From: CAWUKT01 sp964352215
Lineage (GTDB): Bacteria; Bacteroidota; Bacteroidia; J057; JADKCL01
Length of the DNA: 64,000 nucleotides
Assembly: GCA_964352215.1 (NCBI GenBank)
Contig: CAYGRE010000017.1
Location: 1 to 64,000 of the forward strand
Direction of reading: 5' to 3'
This document shows positions 8,796-16,876 of this stretch, piece by piece. A program made the translations under genes and the position numbers. The notes beneath the pieces are model-generated. The model made no database searches. It was not told the origin of the DNA and was given only the letters and a program-made list of their open reading frames with translations. Within the stretch, counting starts at the first letter, position 1. Every line of letters begins with the position of its first letter.

Positions 8796-9794
8796 CTAGC
8801 TCTGCAAATCTCTTTTCTCCTGTGCCAAATCCACCCATTGCTGAACTGCTTCGACTGGCTTTTCGAGGTTTCGGGCAATGTACTGAACTGTATTTTTATC
8901 CACCTCGGCCAGCCGTTCCATGGTATTGATACCCAATTTCTCCATGAATTCCGCTGAGCGGCCCCCCAATCCTTTCAGGCTTGTGATCGGTTCCAGGTTG
9001 GTGTTTCCCCCCTCTTGTCTGCTTCTGGCCGAATTGCTGTTGTCCAACTTCGAAGTATTGTTCCGCATCGTTTCCACCTGCCGCTGCAGTTGGTCCATTT
9101 TGAATTGCAGGTCATCCAACTGTTCCAGGGCACTGTCCCTTTCCTTGACCGCCGCTTGGTTTTCTTTTTCCAGTTGCTTGGTCCGGTGGTCCGCATGGCG
9201 CACCGCCGCTTCCTGAGTGGCAAGCATGGCCCGCATGCGGATCACTTCCCGATTGGCCTTGGCGGCATCTTCCTGTTCGACTTTCTGTTTGGCCTCCTGT
9301 TTGCCCTCTTCACCTAAATCTTTGGCCTTCGCTCCTTTCCTCAACTCTTCCAATTCTGTTTTCAGCTCTTTGATCTCAGCCCTGAATCCCGAAGCCCGAC
9401 CAATCTCAGAACGGTTGTCACTGACCTCCTTCTCGAGGCCTTTTACTCTTTCCAGAAGAGCGGCTTTTTCCTTCTCCCATTCGGGGGTAGATGGTGAGTT
9501 CACTGGGGGCTTGGAAGCAGGCTTGGCCTCCGTGCCTGTTCCGGACTTGGAAGCAGGCTTGACCTCCGTGCCTGTTCCTGACTTGGAAGCAGGCTTGACC
9601 GCAGACGTAGATTTGGCATCGGCACTTGGTGGGGACTTAGACACAGACTTGGCCACAGCGCTTTGCTCCTTCTTCTCCGCGGCCTTCCGAATTAGCCAGG
9701 CCGTCAAAAATCCTATCAGGAATGCTCCCAACAGCATGATCAGGATTTCGAGAATGGCGGTGTCACGGCCAAGAGGATTCAGGTCAGAAAACAT
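8796..9794 (-). CDS. Membrane-anchored coiled-coil protein with C-terminal helix-hairpin-helix domain
   Basis: The 332 residues comprise a single transmembrane helix (about 15-37, ILIMLLGAFLIGFLTAWLI), a linker with two and a half copies of the 12-residue repeat KPASKSGTGTE(V/A) (about 64-98, from a 36-bp DNA repeat), a long coiled coil (about 105-260), and a C-terminal domain reading ITSLKGLGGRSAEFMEKLGI, then TMERLAEVDKNTVQYIA. The last resembles the DUF4332/helix-hairpin-helix folds that follow coiled coils in other proteins. The bulk probably faces the cytoplasm. The OmpA-like gene ends 12 bases upstream on the same strand, so the two are probably co-transcribed and may form an envelope-spanning pair (inference). 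Confidence 0.7.
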   Translation of the reverse strand: MFSDLNPLGRDTAILEILIMLLGAFLIGFLTAWLIRKAAEKKEQSAVAKSVSKSPPSADAKSTSAVKPASKSGTGTEVKPASKSGTGTEAKPASKPPVNSPSTPEWEKEKAALLERVKGLEKEVSDNRSEIGRASGFRAEIKELKTELEELRKGAKAKDLGEEGKQEAKQKVEQEDAAKANREVIRMRAMLATQEAAVRHADHRTKQLEKENQAAVKERDSALEQLDDLQFKMDQLQRQVETMRNNTSKLDNSNSARSRQEGGNTNLEPITSLKGLGGRSAEFMEKLGINTMERLAEVDKNTVQYIARNLEKPVEAVQQWVDLAQEKRDLQS

Positions 9795-9806
9795 GCTTTT
9801 GATTGA

Positions 9807-10511
9807 TTATTCGTTGGATTGAACGGTGATCTCGACCCGGCGGTTCAATTTGCGACCAGCCGGTGTTTCATTGGTAGCAACGGGGTTTGCCTCTCCCAAG
9901 GATTCTAAAATCATTTTCGCCCTCGGAACTCCATGCCCCTCCAAAAGGGTGGCAATTGCTTCCGCCCGCTTCATCCCCAATTCTTTGTTCTTATACTTTG
10001 CTGCGGTATCGTCGGTATAACCCACCACTTTCACCTTCGCCTTGGGATTTCCAAGTAGAAAAGCTGCTACCTCCTCCATGTATTTGTCGGCCTTGGCCTT
10101 GTTTGCGATCAGCGGCTTTGCATAAGCGAATAGAATGGTGTGCTTTTCCGGGTAAGCAGACTGGGCATTGTTGTCTTCTCGAGCTGAAGAATTTTTATTG
10201 TCTGAGAGTGTTGCATCCTCAGCCAAAAGTTCTTCCTCACTAAGTGACAGTTCCTCAACGACGACCGCATGATCCGGGAGACAATCATCGTAAAAGTACA
10301 CTTTCTCATGAGGCTTATCTTTCTTCGGGCTGACCTCATCCCCTAATACAATATCAGAATTATCGGATTTGCCAGGTGCGAGTTCAGAATCAGCCAGCAA
10401 TTCCGTCGCTGGTATTTCCTCCGAACACAGGCCTTTCACCTTACAGACGTACCAATAAGCAGAGCCTCCCGACCATGCCAAAAAAGCGACCAAACCAATG
10501 AGTAACCGCAT
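9807..10511 (-). CDS. OmpA-family peptidoglycan-binding protein
   Basis: This 234-residue protein has an N-terminal hydrophobic segment (MRLLIGLVAFLAWSGGSAYWYV) that acts as a signal or membrane anchor, an acidic Ser/Glu linker (about 35-125), and a C-terminal OmpA-like domain (about 125-232). The domain is recognisable by ILFAYAKPLIANKAK, VVGYTDDTAAKYKNKELGMK, RAEAIATLLEGHGV and KLNRRVEITV; its conserved Asp (YTDD) and Arg (NRRVEI) would bind meso-diaminopimelate in peptidoglycan. There is no beta-barrel domain, so it is a soluble or anchored cell-wall tether rather than a porin. It precedes the coiled-coil membrane gene by 12 bases. Confidence 0.85.
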   Translation of the reverse strand: MRLLIGLVAFLAWSGGSAYWYVCKVKGLCSEEIPATELLADSELAPGKSDNSDIVLGDEVSPKKDKPHEKVYFYDDCLPDHAVVVEELSLSEEELLAEDATLSDNKNSSAREDNNAQSAYPEKHTILFAYAKPLIANKAKADKYMEEVAAFLLGNPKAKVKVVGYTDDTAAKYKNKELGMKRAEAIATLLEGHGVPRAKMILESLGEANPVATNETPAGRKLNRRVEITVQSNE

Positions 10512-10544
10512 GCTTCTAATTTAATAAAAATCCGACTTGGGTCC

Positions 10545-11612
10545 CTATGAATAAGTCTGGCTGTACCGCCGCATCATCTCGATCGCTTTTTGCATATCCT
10601 CCGGCAGGTCCGAAGTGAAATCGACAAATTCTCTGGTACCGGGATGGATAAAGCCAAGGGTGCGGGCATGCAATCCTTGACGGGGCATGGCCTGCATCAC
10701 ATGGGTCATAAAATCATCGAACTTGGGCAGGTTGGGCCGGACCAGAATATGGTGACCACCATAGAACCAGTCGGACAACAGGGTATGCCCGATATGCTTC
10801 ATGTGAACCCGGATTTGGTGGGTGCGGCCCGTCTCCAGTTTGCATTCGATCAGGGTGGCAAAACCAAAGCGTTCCAGTACCCGGTAGTGGGTGACCGCAT
10901 GCTTGCCTACACTGCCATCTTCATATACCGTGAATTGCTTGCGGTGGACCCGGTGCCGCCCGACATGACCGGTTACAGTTCCCTGGTTCTCTTTCACATC
11001 TCCCCATACCAACGCGGTATAGAGCCTTTGTACTGTCCGCTCGAAAAACTGGCGGGCGATGAAGCTATTGGCAAATTCATGCTTGGGGATCACCAGCAAA
11101 CCACTGGTGTCCTTGTCGATCCGGTGGACGAGGCTGGCATAACTCCAGTTCTCCTTGGGTTGGTCAAGTATGTCTTTGTTGAGGTGGTAAAGCAAGGCGT
11201 GTAGCATGGTCCCGGTCCAATTGCTGACCCCGGGATGCACCACCATTCCCGGATTCTTATTCAGAATGATGACGTCAGCATCTTCGTAGGTGATATTGAT
11301 GGGGATGTCTTCGGGCGCGAGTTCGGGAGGGGGAGGATGCGGGAGCATGATGGTCACCTCATCCCCTGGTTTAACCTTGTAAGAAACTTTTACCGCTTTC
11401 CCGTTTACCCGTACACATCCGGCTTCGGTCGCCTGCTTGATATTGTTGCGGGATTTTCCAGCCAACAGGTTCGTCAGCCATACATCAATCCGTATGGGCC
11501 GCTGCCCGGAATCAGCCTTGAGGTTCTTGTGCTCATAGAGCGTTTCTTCACCGTCATTGGCTCCATTGGTCTCGTTCTCCGGTTCCTGGCCTTCTTCTTT
11601 GTTGGAATCCAT
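10545..11612 (-). CDS. rluD: Pseudouridine synthase, RluA/RluD family
   Basis: It converts specific uridines of rRNA (23S for RluD) to pseudouridine. The ATG at 11612 is chosen over an in-frame TTG three codons upstream, giving 355 residues. An acidic N-terminal tail precedes an S4 RNA-binding domain (about 38-95, RIDVWLTNLLAGKSRN ... GCVRVNGK) and the catalytic domain, whose HRIDKDTSGLLVIPK motif carries the catalytic Asp (about residue 166). The later motifs GRTHQIRVHMKHIGH and YGG are also present. S4 plus this core fits RluD/RluC; RluD is favoured by overall layout, but paralogues cannot be separated by eye. The OmpA-like gene starts 33 bases downstream, so these may form one unit. Confidence 0.88.
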   Translation of the reverse strand: MDSNKEEGQEPENETNGANDGEETLYEHKNLKADSGQRPIRIDVWLTNLLAGKSRNNIKQATEAGCVRVNGKAVKVSYKVKPGDEVTIMLPHPPPPELAPEDIPINITYEDADVIILNKNPGMVVHPGVSNWTGTMLHALLYHLNKDILDQPKENWSYASLVHRIDKDTSGLLVIPKHEFANSFIARQFFERTVQRLYTALVWGDVKENQGTVTGHVGRHRVHRKQFTVYEDGSVGKHAVTHYRVLERFGFATLIECKLETGRTHQIRVHMKHIGHTLLSDWFYGGHHILVRPNLPKFDDFMTHVMQAMPRQGLHARTLGFIHPGTREFVDFTSDLPEDMQKAIEMMRRYSQTYS

Positions 11613-11717
11613 CTGTTGCAAAGATAGACAAAGGAAATCGAAGTGTGTACCGACTAAATCTTCCCCAATTCCGAATGGATCAGCTCACGCGATGTCCTGG
11701 TAACGCCGGCCTCTCCC

Positions 11718-12005
11718 CTATTTGAATAAATCGTTCAGGGTCTCAGGTGTATCATCGACCGGGAATATCTGCTCGAAAGCAGCCGTACTGTTCAATGTAT
11801 AAGCCAGTTTCAGCAAGGACTCCAGCGAAATTTTTCCCGTCATTTCAAATCGCTTCAAACTCCCAAGGGATACGCCGGACCGCTTTGCCAATTCTGCTTG
11901 GGAGAACTTCCTTTGTTTGCGCAAGTCACGCGCACGGGAAGCAATTTCAAGCATGAGCTTATGAGGCAATTTACGCCATTGGAATTCACTTGCGTGGCTA
12001 TTCAT
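11718..12005 (-). CDS. XRE-family helix-turn-helix regulator, orphan antitoxin-like
   Basis: This 95-residue DNA-binding protein has its helix-turn-helix at about residues 25-60 (ARDLRKQRKFSQAELAKRSG, then VSLGSLKRFEMTGK). The C-terminal tail LNDLFK and overall size resemble HipB-type antitoxins, but no hipA or other toxin gene adjoins it: downstream is rluD and upstream is lgt. It probably represses its own promoter, since a repeat-bearing palindromic site lies just before the start codon. Role and regulon are unknown. Confidence 0.8.
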   Translation of the reverse strand: MNSHASEFQWRKLPHKLMLEIASRARDLRKQRKFSQAELAKRSGVSLGSLKRFEMTGKISLESLLKLAYTLNSTAAFEQIFPVDDTPETLNDLFK

Positions 12006-12024
12006 TGGGATAATCCAGAACTGT

Positions 12025-12059
12025 ATGAGTAGATAATATATTAGCTATCTAATGAGTAG
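12025..12059. promoter_or_regulatory. Candidate operator of the XRE gene
   Basis: The inverted repeat TAGATA-N10-TATCTA (12030-12051) is bracketed by two exact direct copies of ATGAGTAG (12025-12032 and 12052-12059). The site starts 20 bases before the XRE start codon and just after the lgt stop. A symmetric site in this position is typical of autoregulated XRE antitoxins; binding is inferred. Confidence 0.5.
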
Positions 12060-12066
12060 GGTCACC

Positions 12067-13242
12067 TCATGTTTTCGCCTTGCTCTGACCTTTCAAAGCG
12101 ATTTTGGCTTTTAGCGAATAGGCCATGATCCCGATCCCTCCCAGCATCAGCAATACACCAATGAATTCTGCCTGAGTGGTTTCGATCCCCAGGATGGTAT
12201 AGTCTCCGTTCACCCGGATTTTTTCGATGCTCCAACGTTCCAAACCATTCAGGAAGAGGTAAATGGCGGTGACCATGCCTGCGTAGGGAAGTTTCTTGCG
12301 CAATCCCCACAGGAGGCCAAAGATGCCCAGGCCCATGATGGTTTCATAGATAGGGGTTGGCCAGACAGGTGGATCGAGGCGTCGGCAATAGGGGCCTTCA
12401 CAACCGGGTATGGGTACGCCATCCTGGGCGACATTGTGGGGGTAGTCGAAGGACCAGGTCCATTCAGGGAGGAAGGACAACCATTCTGGTTGTGGGTCGG
12501 GATTGGCAATTCCCCAGTCTCCGTCTCCGGAGAGTTGGCAACCGATGCGTCCAACCGCATAGGCGAGGATGAGTGCCGGGGCAAAGGCATCGACTGCAGT
12601 GAGAATATGGAAACCTTTGCGCCGGACGTAAAGGATGATCAGAAATCCCGCCAAAAGGAGTCCTCCGTAGAAAGAGAGTCCATTGAAGCTGAGCAAATCC
12701 CCAATCGGATCGTTCCAGAAATTGCTGCCGGGTTCGAGCATGGCGGCCAACTTGGCCCCTCCCACCCCGGCCACAAAGGCGATGGTCACAATGATTCCCA
12801 GGTAATGCGAAGGCCCGGCCTGGATTTCTTCAAACTGCTCTTCTAAATCTTTGCGCTTGCTGTATTCCCGGTATTTAAAGCCTCCTGCAATGATGATCCC
12901 GAGCAATCCCGTCAGCCAAAACCCTTTTGCAGACAGCAGGGCCGCTTCAGTTTCAGTATTGAAAAACTCAGGATCGGTGATCATCAAACCGAGCTTGTAG
13001 CCGACCAATCCCCAAACCAGGGCAAAGATCACCACCTCTCTGATGTGCATCGGGCCTTGCTTTCGGATTCTTTCAGGCCGCAACGTGAACTGCCCTAGCC
13101 CTTCCCTTCTCCTGAGATCTGACCGCAAGGCAATGTAGGCTGCGATGAAAGCCAGGGCCAGAAAAAAGCCAAAGGTCTTCATGGGAAGCTGTATATCAGT
13201 TCCCAACAGATCGTTGAAGAGGTCACTCAGGTATGGATACAT
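12067..13242 (-). CDS. lgt: Prolipoprotein diacylglyceryl transferase
   Basis: It moves a diacylglyceryl group from phosphatidylglycerol to the lipobox cysteine of prolipoproteins in the inner membrane. The 391 residues hold several transmembrane helices and the Lgt landmarks GLSFYGGLLLAG and GRIGCQLSGDGDWG, with the essential Arg of the GRIG motif present. The usual Asn after GRIG is Cys and the usual Glu is Asp, a substitution I associate with Bacteroidota Lgt. The protein is about 100 residues longer than E. coli Lgt, mainly in an early cytoplasmic segment and a loop around residues 250-285 rich in Pro and Cys. A good promoter (TTG-N21-TACCTTTG) precedes it. The XRE gene starts 61 bases downstream. 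Confidence 0.95.
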   Translation of the reverse strand: MYPYLSDLFNDLLGTDIQLPMKTFGFFLALAFIAAYIALRSDLRRREGLGQFTLRPERIRKQGPMHIREVVIFALVWGLVGYKLGLMITDPEFFNTETEAALLSAKGFWLTGLLGIIIAGGFKYREYSKRKDLEEQFEEIQAGPSHYLGIIVTIAFVAGVGGAKLAAMLEPGSNFWNDPIGDLLSFNGLSFYGGLLLAGFLIILYVRRKGFHILTAVDAFAPALILAYAVGRIGCQLSGDGDWGIANPDPQPEWLSFLPEWTWSFDYPHNVAQDGVPIPGCEGPYCRRLDPPVWPTPIYETIMGLGIFGLLWGLRKKLPYAGMVTAIYLFLNGLERWSIEKIRVNGDYTILGIETTQAEFIGVLLMLGGIGIMAYSLKAKIALKGQSKAKT

Positions 13243-13259
13243 CAGGGCATTAGTTTGCT

Positions 13260-13291
13260 CAAAGGTAGTGTAATCTTAAAAAAGCAGCCAA
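13260..13291 (-). promoter_or_regulatory. lgt promoter
   Basis: The minus strand reads TTG (13291-13289), 21 bases, then TACCTTTG (13267-13260). Both elements match the Bacteroidota primary sigma-factor consensus. The -7 box ends 17 bases before the lgt ATG, giving a very short leader. Confidence 0.7.
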
Positions 13292-13528
13292 TCGGAATAT
13301 TGTTTTCAAATCTGTCCGTATTCCTTGATGCACCCTACCTGCCCAAACAGAAGACTTTCAACTCGTGCAAAGCCCCTATTTAAACGCAAGCCGTTGAACC
13401 TACGCCAAGCACCTGGCTAAAACTGATAATTGTCATTATTCTCCCTGAAGGGCATCATCCTTTTCGTTGCCTGTTCCTGTGATATTTGTCAAGCAAGTTA
13501 AATCTGGCTTCACTAAGTATTTCCCTCA

Positions 13529-13927
13529 ATGAATACCGCGACCCTCCATATCACCGGCGACCGTTTGCTCGTTTCCATTCAGTCCGAATTTCACATGGCA
13601 TTTCCCCATTTGAGATTGGAATTCTACCACCATGCACATGAAGTTTTCGAAGGAAACAGCCGCCGCGACATTGCTGATCCCGGCCTGAAAGTAGCTGATA
13701 TCGGTGATCCCAAGGCGAATGGCTATATCAATGCCAGCCCGGAGACCATGGTATTTGAATTTGAGCAATCTCTGATGGAGAATTTTAAGCTGAGTGCCCA
13801 GGTATTCCGCCACTCAGGTGGGAAATGGGTTCAGACAACCGCTTCCGACCAGTGGACCCTTGGACAACAAAACCTGAGGGGTGAGTCATCTTCAGCTATT
13901 TACCGCCATCTCACCGGGGAGAAATGA
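13529..13927 (+). CDS. Hypothetical protein coupled to a dehydrogenase homologue
   Basis: I do not recognise this 132-residue protein. It lacks a signal peptide and transmembrane segments and appears mixed alpha/beta, with a His/Glu-rich stretch (FYHHAHEVFEGNS). Its stop codon overlaps the ATG of the next gene in ATGA, so the two are translationally coupled and probably work together. The intergenic stretch before it (13292-13528) separates it from divergent lgt. Confidence 0.6.
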   Translation: MNTATLHITGDRLLVSIQSEFHMAFPHLRLEFYHHAHEVFEGNSRRDIADPGLKVADIGDPKANGYINASPETMVFEFEQSLMENFKLSAQVFRHSGGKWVQTTASDQWTLGQQNLRGESSSAIYRHLTGEK

Positions 13928-14859
13928 TCTTCAATGACATCCGTTTCAGGATCTCGGTACTCGGGATCGGAAATGTTGGGACAGCAATCGCCCAACTACT
14001 CCTTGGGACCCGTGATTTCCCATTGGAGATCAACTTGGTTGACCCTTCACCAGATGTCGCTGGAAGTCTGCTGGATTTGGCGCAAGCCTGTACCGCGATC
14101 GGACTTCATGATATCCATATCAATGACCAGGACAAACTTCGGAATGCCGATATGATCTTCCATACGGCTGGCGTAAACTCCCAACGGGGAACTTCACGGC
14201 ATACGGTAGCCAGGGAAAACATCGCATTGACCCGTAGTATCTTTGAGAATCTTGAGCTTCCTTCCCGATGCAGGATTATAGTTCTTCCCAATCCGGTAGA
14301 TGTGATAGCTTACCATACCTGGAAATACTCTGGCCTTCCCTCCGCCCAGGTGGTCGGGACCGGCACTTTGCTGGATACCCACCGCCTCCGGTACTACCTG
14401 TCTCAAATCACAGAATGCCCGCTCCGTGAAACTGAAGCCTGGGTTCTTGGAGAGCATGGACATACCATGACCCCGATTTTTTCCCGGAGTTACTGCCGGC
14501 TGATCCCTACCTACACCCTCTCTGAAGCCACCCGAAAAAAATTATTTGAGCAGACCAGAGACACGGCCACCACCATTCGGCAAACGGCCCCCGCCACCAA
14601 ATGGGCTGTGGCAGCCTGTGCGGTCGAACTGATGCGGGCATTTCTCGCTCCCCCTGTCCGAACTCTGGTCGCAAGCGTTTTGATGGATAACCACTTCAGT
14701 AGCCGGCTGAATTCAAGCCCGATCTACATGGGATTGCCCGTTCGCTTTTCTGAAGAAGGCTGTTTCCCGGATCCAGGCTTCACCATTGACGACTCCGAAT
14801 GGAAATCCTTGACCGCATCTGCGACCTCTCTCAGGGAGAGCATATTTTCCTATGCCTGA
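13924..14859 (+). CDS. Lactate/malate dehydrogenase family protein, altered substrate residue
   Basis: The 311 residues follow the LDH/MDH fold: glycine loop GIGNVG (about 14-19), an acidic NAD-selecting Asp40, loop Arg92, Asn123 in NPVDV, Arg154 in GTGTLLDTHR, and catalytic His178 in GEHGH. The residue that decides substrate (Gln in lactate, Arg in malate enzymes) aligns to Ser86 in AGVNSQRGTSR, so neither lactate nor malate is the obvious substrate. The usual GEHGD is GEHGH. It may reduce another 2-oxoacid or have lost activity. It is coupled by ATGA to the preceding gene. The canonical mdh of the genome is probably elsewhere. Confidence 0.8.
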   Translation: MIFNDIRFRISVLGIGNVGTAIAQLLLGTRDFPLEINLVDPSPDVAGSLLDLAQACTAIGLHDIHINDQDKLRNADMIFHTAGVNSQRGTSRHTVARENIALTRSIFENLELPSRCRIIVLPNPVDVIAYHTWKYSGLPSAQVVGTGTLLDTHRLRYYLSQITECPLRETEAWVLGEHGHTMTPIFSRSYCRLIPTYTLSEATRKKLFEQTRDTATTIRQTAPATKWAVAACAVELMRAFLAPPVRTLVASVLMDNHFSSRLNSSPIYMGLPVRFSEEGCFPDPGFTIDDSEWKSLTASATSLRESIFSYA

Positions 14860-14948
14860 GCCCATTGATCTGAAATTTACTTTTCATTTTCCTTTCGCTT
14901 GGATATGGCTTAACTTAGACCCCCAAGTCCAAAAAACACCGATTTTTA

Positions 14949-15836
14949 ATGAGCATACTCGTAAATAAAAGTTCCCGGGTTCTGGTGCAGGGTCTCACTG
15001 GCAAAGAGGGATCGTTCCACGCTTCTCAGATGATCGAATACGGCACCAATGTGGTCGGCGGGGTAACTCCCGGTAAAGGCGGCCTCACTGAGTTGGGCAA
15101 GCCCATATTCAATACTGTCAAAGAAGCCGTTGCTGCCACCCAGGCCAATGTATCTGTCATCTTTGTTCCACCCGCATTCTCTGCGGATGCCATCATGGAA
15201 GCTGCTGATGCCGGTGTCGAATTGATCATCACCATTACGGAAGGGATTCCCACCCGTGACATGATCTACGCCAAGAAATACATTGATGACCGCGGTATCC
15301 GCATGATTGGTCCCAACTGTCCCGGTGTCATTACCCCCGGTGAATGCAAGGTTGGTATCATGCCCGGATTCATCCATTCGCCCGGTAAGATTGGGATTGT
15401 CAGCCGTTCCGGTACCCTGACCTACGAAGCCGTAGACCAGGTGACCAAGCAAGGGATGGGTCAATCTACCTGCGTCGGTATCGGAGGTGATCCGATCATC
15501 GGCTCTACCCATATCGATATTGTCAAGTTGTTCAACGAAGACCCCAATACGGAAGGGATTGTGATGATCGGTGAGATCGGTGGTTCCAATGAGGAAATTG
15601 CCGCTGAATGGCTGAAGCACAATGCCAAGAAGCCGGTTGTCGGCTTTATTGCCGGCCAGACCGCCCCTCCCGGACGCCGCATGGGCCATGCCGGAGCAAT
15701 CATCGCTGGTGGCAAAGGTACTGCCAAGGAAAAGATGGAAGTCATGGCAGCGTGTGGAATCCACGTCGTGGAGTCGCCTGCTGACATTGGCACCATGATG
15801 GTCCAAGCCCTCAAAGAAGCTAAATCTGCTGTCTGA
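14949..15836 (+). CDS. sucD: Succinate-CoA ligase, alpha subunit
   Basis: With SucC it interconverts succinyl-CoA and succinate, making ATP or GTP in the TCA cycle. The 295 residues have the CoA-binding Rossmann domain at the start (SSRVLVQGLTGKEGSFH), the ligase domain with GPNCPGVITPGECKVGIMPG, and the phosphohistidine loop RMGHAGAIIAGG. Length and motifs are standard. sucC is not adjacent, as is usual in this phylum. It is a single-gene unit, starting 89 bases after the dehydrogenase gene and ending at a strong bidirectional terminator. Confidence 0.97.
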   Translation: MSILVNKSSRVLVQGLTGKEGSFHASQMIEYGTNVVGGVTPGKGGLTELGKPIFNTVKEAVAATQANVSVIFVPPAFSADAIMEAADAGVELIITITEGIPTRDMIYAKKYIDDRGIRMIGPNCPGVITPGECKVGIMPGFIHSPGKIGIVSRSGTLTYEAVDQVTKQGMGQSTCVGIGGDPIIGSTHIDIVKLFNEDPNTEGIVMIGEIGGSNEEIAAEWLKHNAKKPVVGFIAGQTAPPGRRMGHAGAIIAGGKGTAKEKMEVMAACGIHVVESPADIGTMMVQALKEAKSAV

Positions 15837-15859
15837 AAACGACAGGTCTAACGATATTG

Positions 15860-15887
15860 AAAAAGGCTGCCAATTGGCAGCCTTTTT
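15860..15887. terminator. Bidirectional terminator between sucD and the convergent gene
   Basis: A perfect 28-bp palindrome (AAAAAGGCTGCCAA and its complement) gives a GC-rich stem with A and T tracts on both sides, so it can end transcription from either strand. Confidence 0.9.
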
Positions 15888-15933
15888 CATTGCAGACCGA
15901 TTCCAAAGGAGAACCGCTGTGGAATACGAGGCG

Positions 15934-16764
15934 TTATTTCTGCTTGGGACCTCTGCGCGTCTTCGCCTTTTCATACACCTCGATCACCTGACATCCTCCA
16001 TTGGTCAATTCTACCTTCCCTTCCATCAGGGTCCTTCCCGACATTCCAGCGAAAGTCTTCCGAACCATTCTGAAATTGTACACACCCGGTTTGTAGACAA
16101 CATTGATTTGTTGGTTGTCTCCACATTCGGGCGCATTGTTCCAATCCCGGTGCTCAGTAAATGGTCCTAAGAGTGCATCCTCAAATACGATGCAGATCTT
16201 CCCTTTGTCGTAATCCTTCTGACTTGTCCAGAAAGTGACCGTGCCCGGCTTGAGCGGTGCATCTGCCGCGATGGGATTGTCCCCCAGGCTATTCATGAAG
16301 TATACATCAACCATTCCCCCCAATGGCCCGGTTCCCCCTTTGATCCGAACACCTGCCATCGCTTTCACAATCGGCCCGCTGAAGGTAAGCTCTTCTTCCA
16401 TCCAGTTGTCCCAGACCATACGCTTTACCCGTCCACTTTCCACCAATACCTTGCGGTCACCGATGTACTCGTCTCCACCGAGGATCACAACAGTGTGCCA
16501 CCCATCTGAAACACTGGCTGGATAATTCTCGAATGAACTGTAATAACCCCGCATGTCTTCAGTTTGCTTCTGCATGAGCTTTTTCTCGGCAGCTGCCTTT
16601 TCTTTCTGCTCTTTTGACTGGATCAGACGGTCGATAAAGTTCAGGGATTCCTTGAAATAATAGGGCCCATAAGTGTACTCCGTCCGGGAATAATAGTAAT
16701 AGGTCTGGGCTGGAAGAAGGTTCGCCGTGACAACCAGGGCAACGATTAAAAAGAGATGTTTCAT
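15934..16764 (-). CDS. Hypothetical secreted protein, 276 aa
   Basis: A clear signal peptide (MKHLFLIVALVVTANLLPAQ) is followed by a Tyr-rich stretch (TYYYYSRTEYTYGPYYF), a short Lys/Glu coiled coil (about 45-72), and a beta-rich domain of about 200 residues. That domain has two Cys in CIVFED and PECGDN, plus one in GGCQVIEV near the end. The C-terminus is basic (KAKTRRGPKQK). I recognise no family. It is monocistronic and shares the sucD terminator. Probably periplasmic or surface exposed. Confidence 0.65.
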   Translation of the reverse strand: MKHLFLIVALVVTANLLPAQTYYYYSRTEYTYGPYYFKESLNFIDRLIQSKEQKEKAAAEKKLMQKQTEDMRGYYSSFENYPASVSDGWHTVVILGGDEYIGDRKVLVESGRVKRMVWDNWMEEELTFSGPIVKAMAGVRIKGGTGPLGGMVDVYFMNSLGDNPIAADAPLKPGTVTFWTSQKDYDKGKICIVFEDALLGPFTEHRDWNNAPECGDNQQINVVYKPGVYNFRMVRKTFAGMSGRTLMEGKVELTNGGCQVIEVYEKAKTRRGPKQK

Positions 16765-16856
16765 AATAGATTTGCTTTGAAAAGCTCAAATGGTTTTATC
16801 ATCGCAATAAAGTAGTCAAATGGGGATTATACAAGGATTTCGGAGTCAAAGCAGAT

Positions 16857-16876
16857 AAAAAAGGGGCCTCCCCTTT
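16857..16876 (-). terminator. Stem-loop with T tract upstream of the 15934-16764 gene
   Basis: On the minus strand AAAGGGG-AGG-CCCCTTT continues into a run of six T. It lies 93 bases before the start codon of the downstream gene and more than 500 bases after the ABC transporter gene, so it would end a transcript from the intergenic region or prevent read-through. Confidence 0.5.

Noticed and set aside
14946..15974. 342-codon minus-strand frame opposite sucD
   Set aside because: It lies over the sucD coding region, crosses the terminator and has no recognisable domain.
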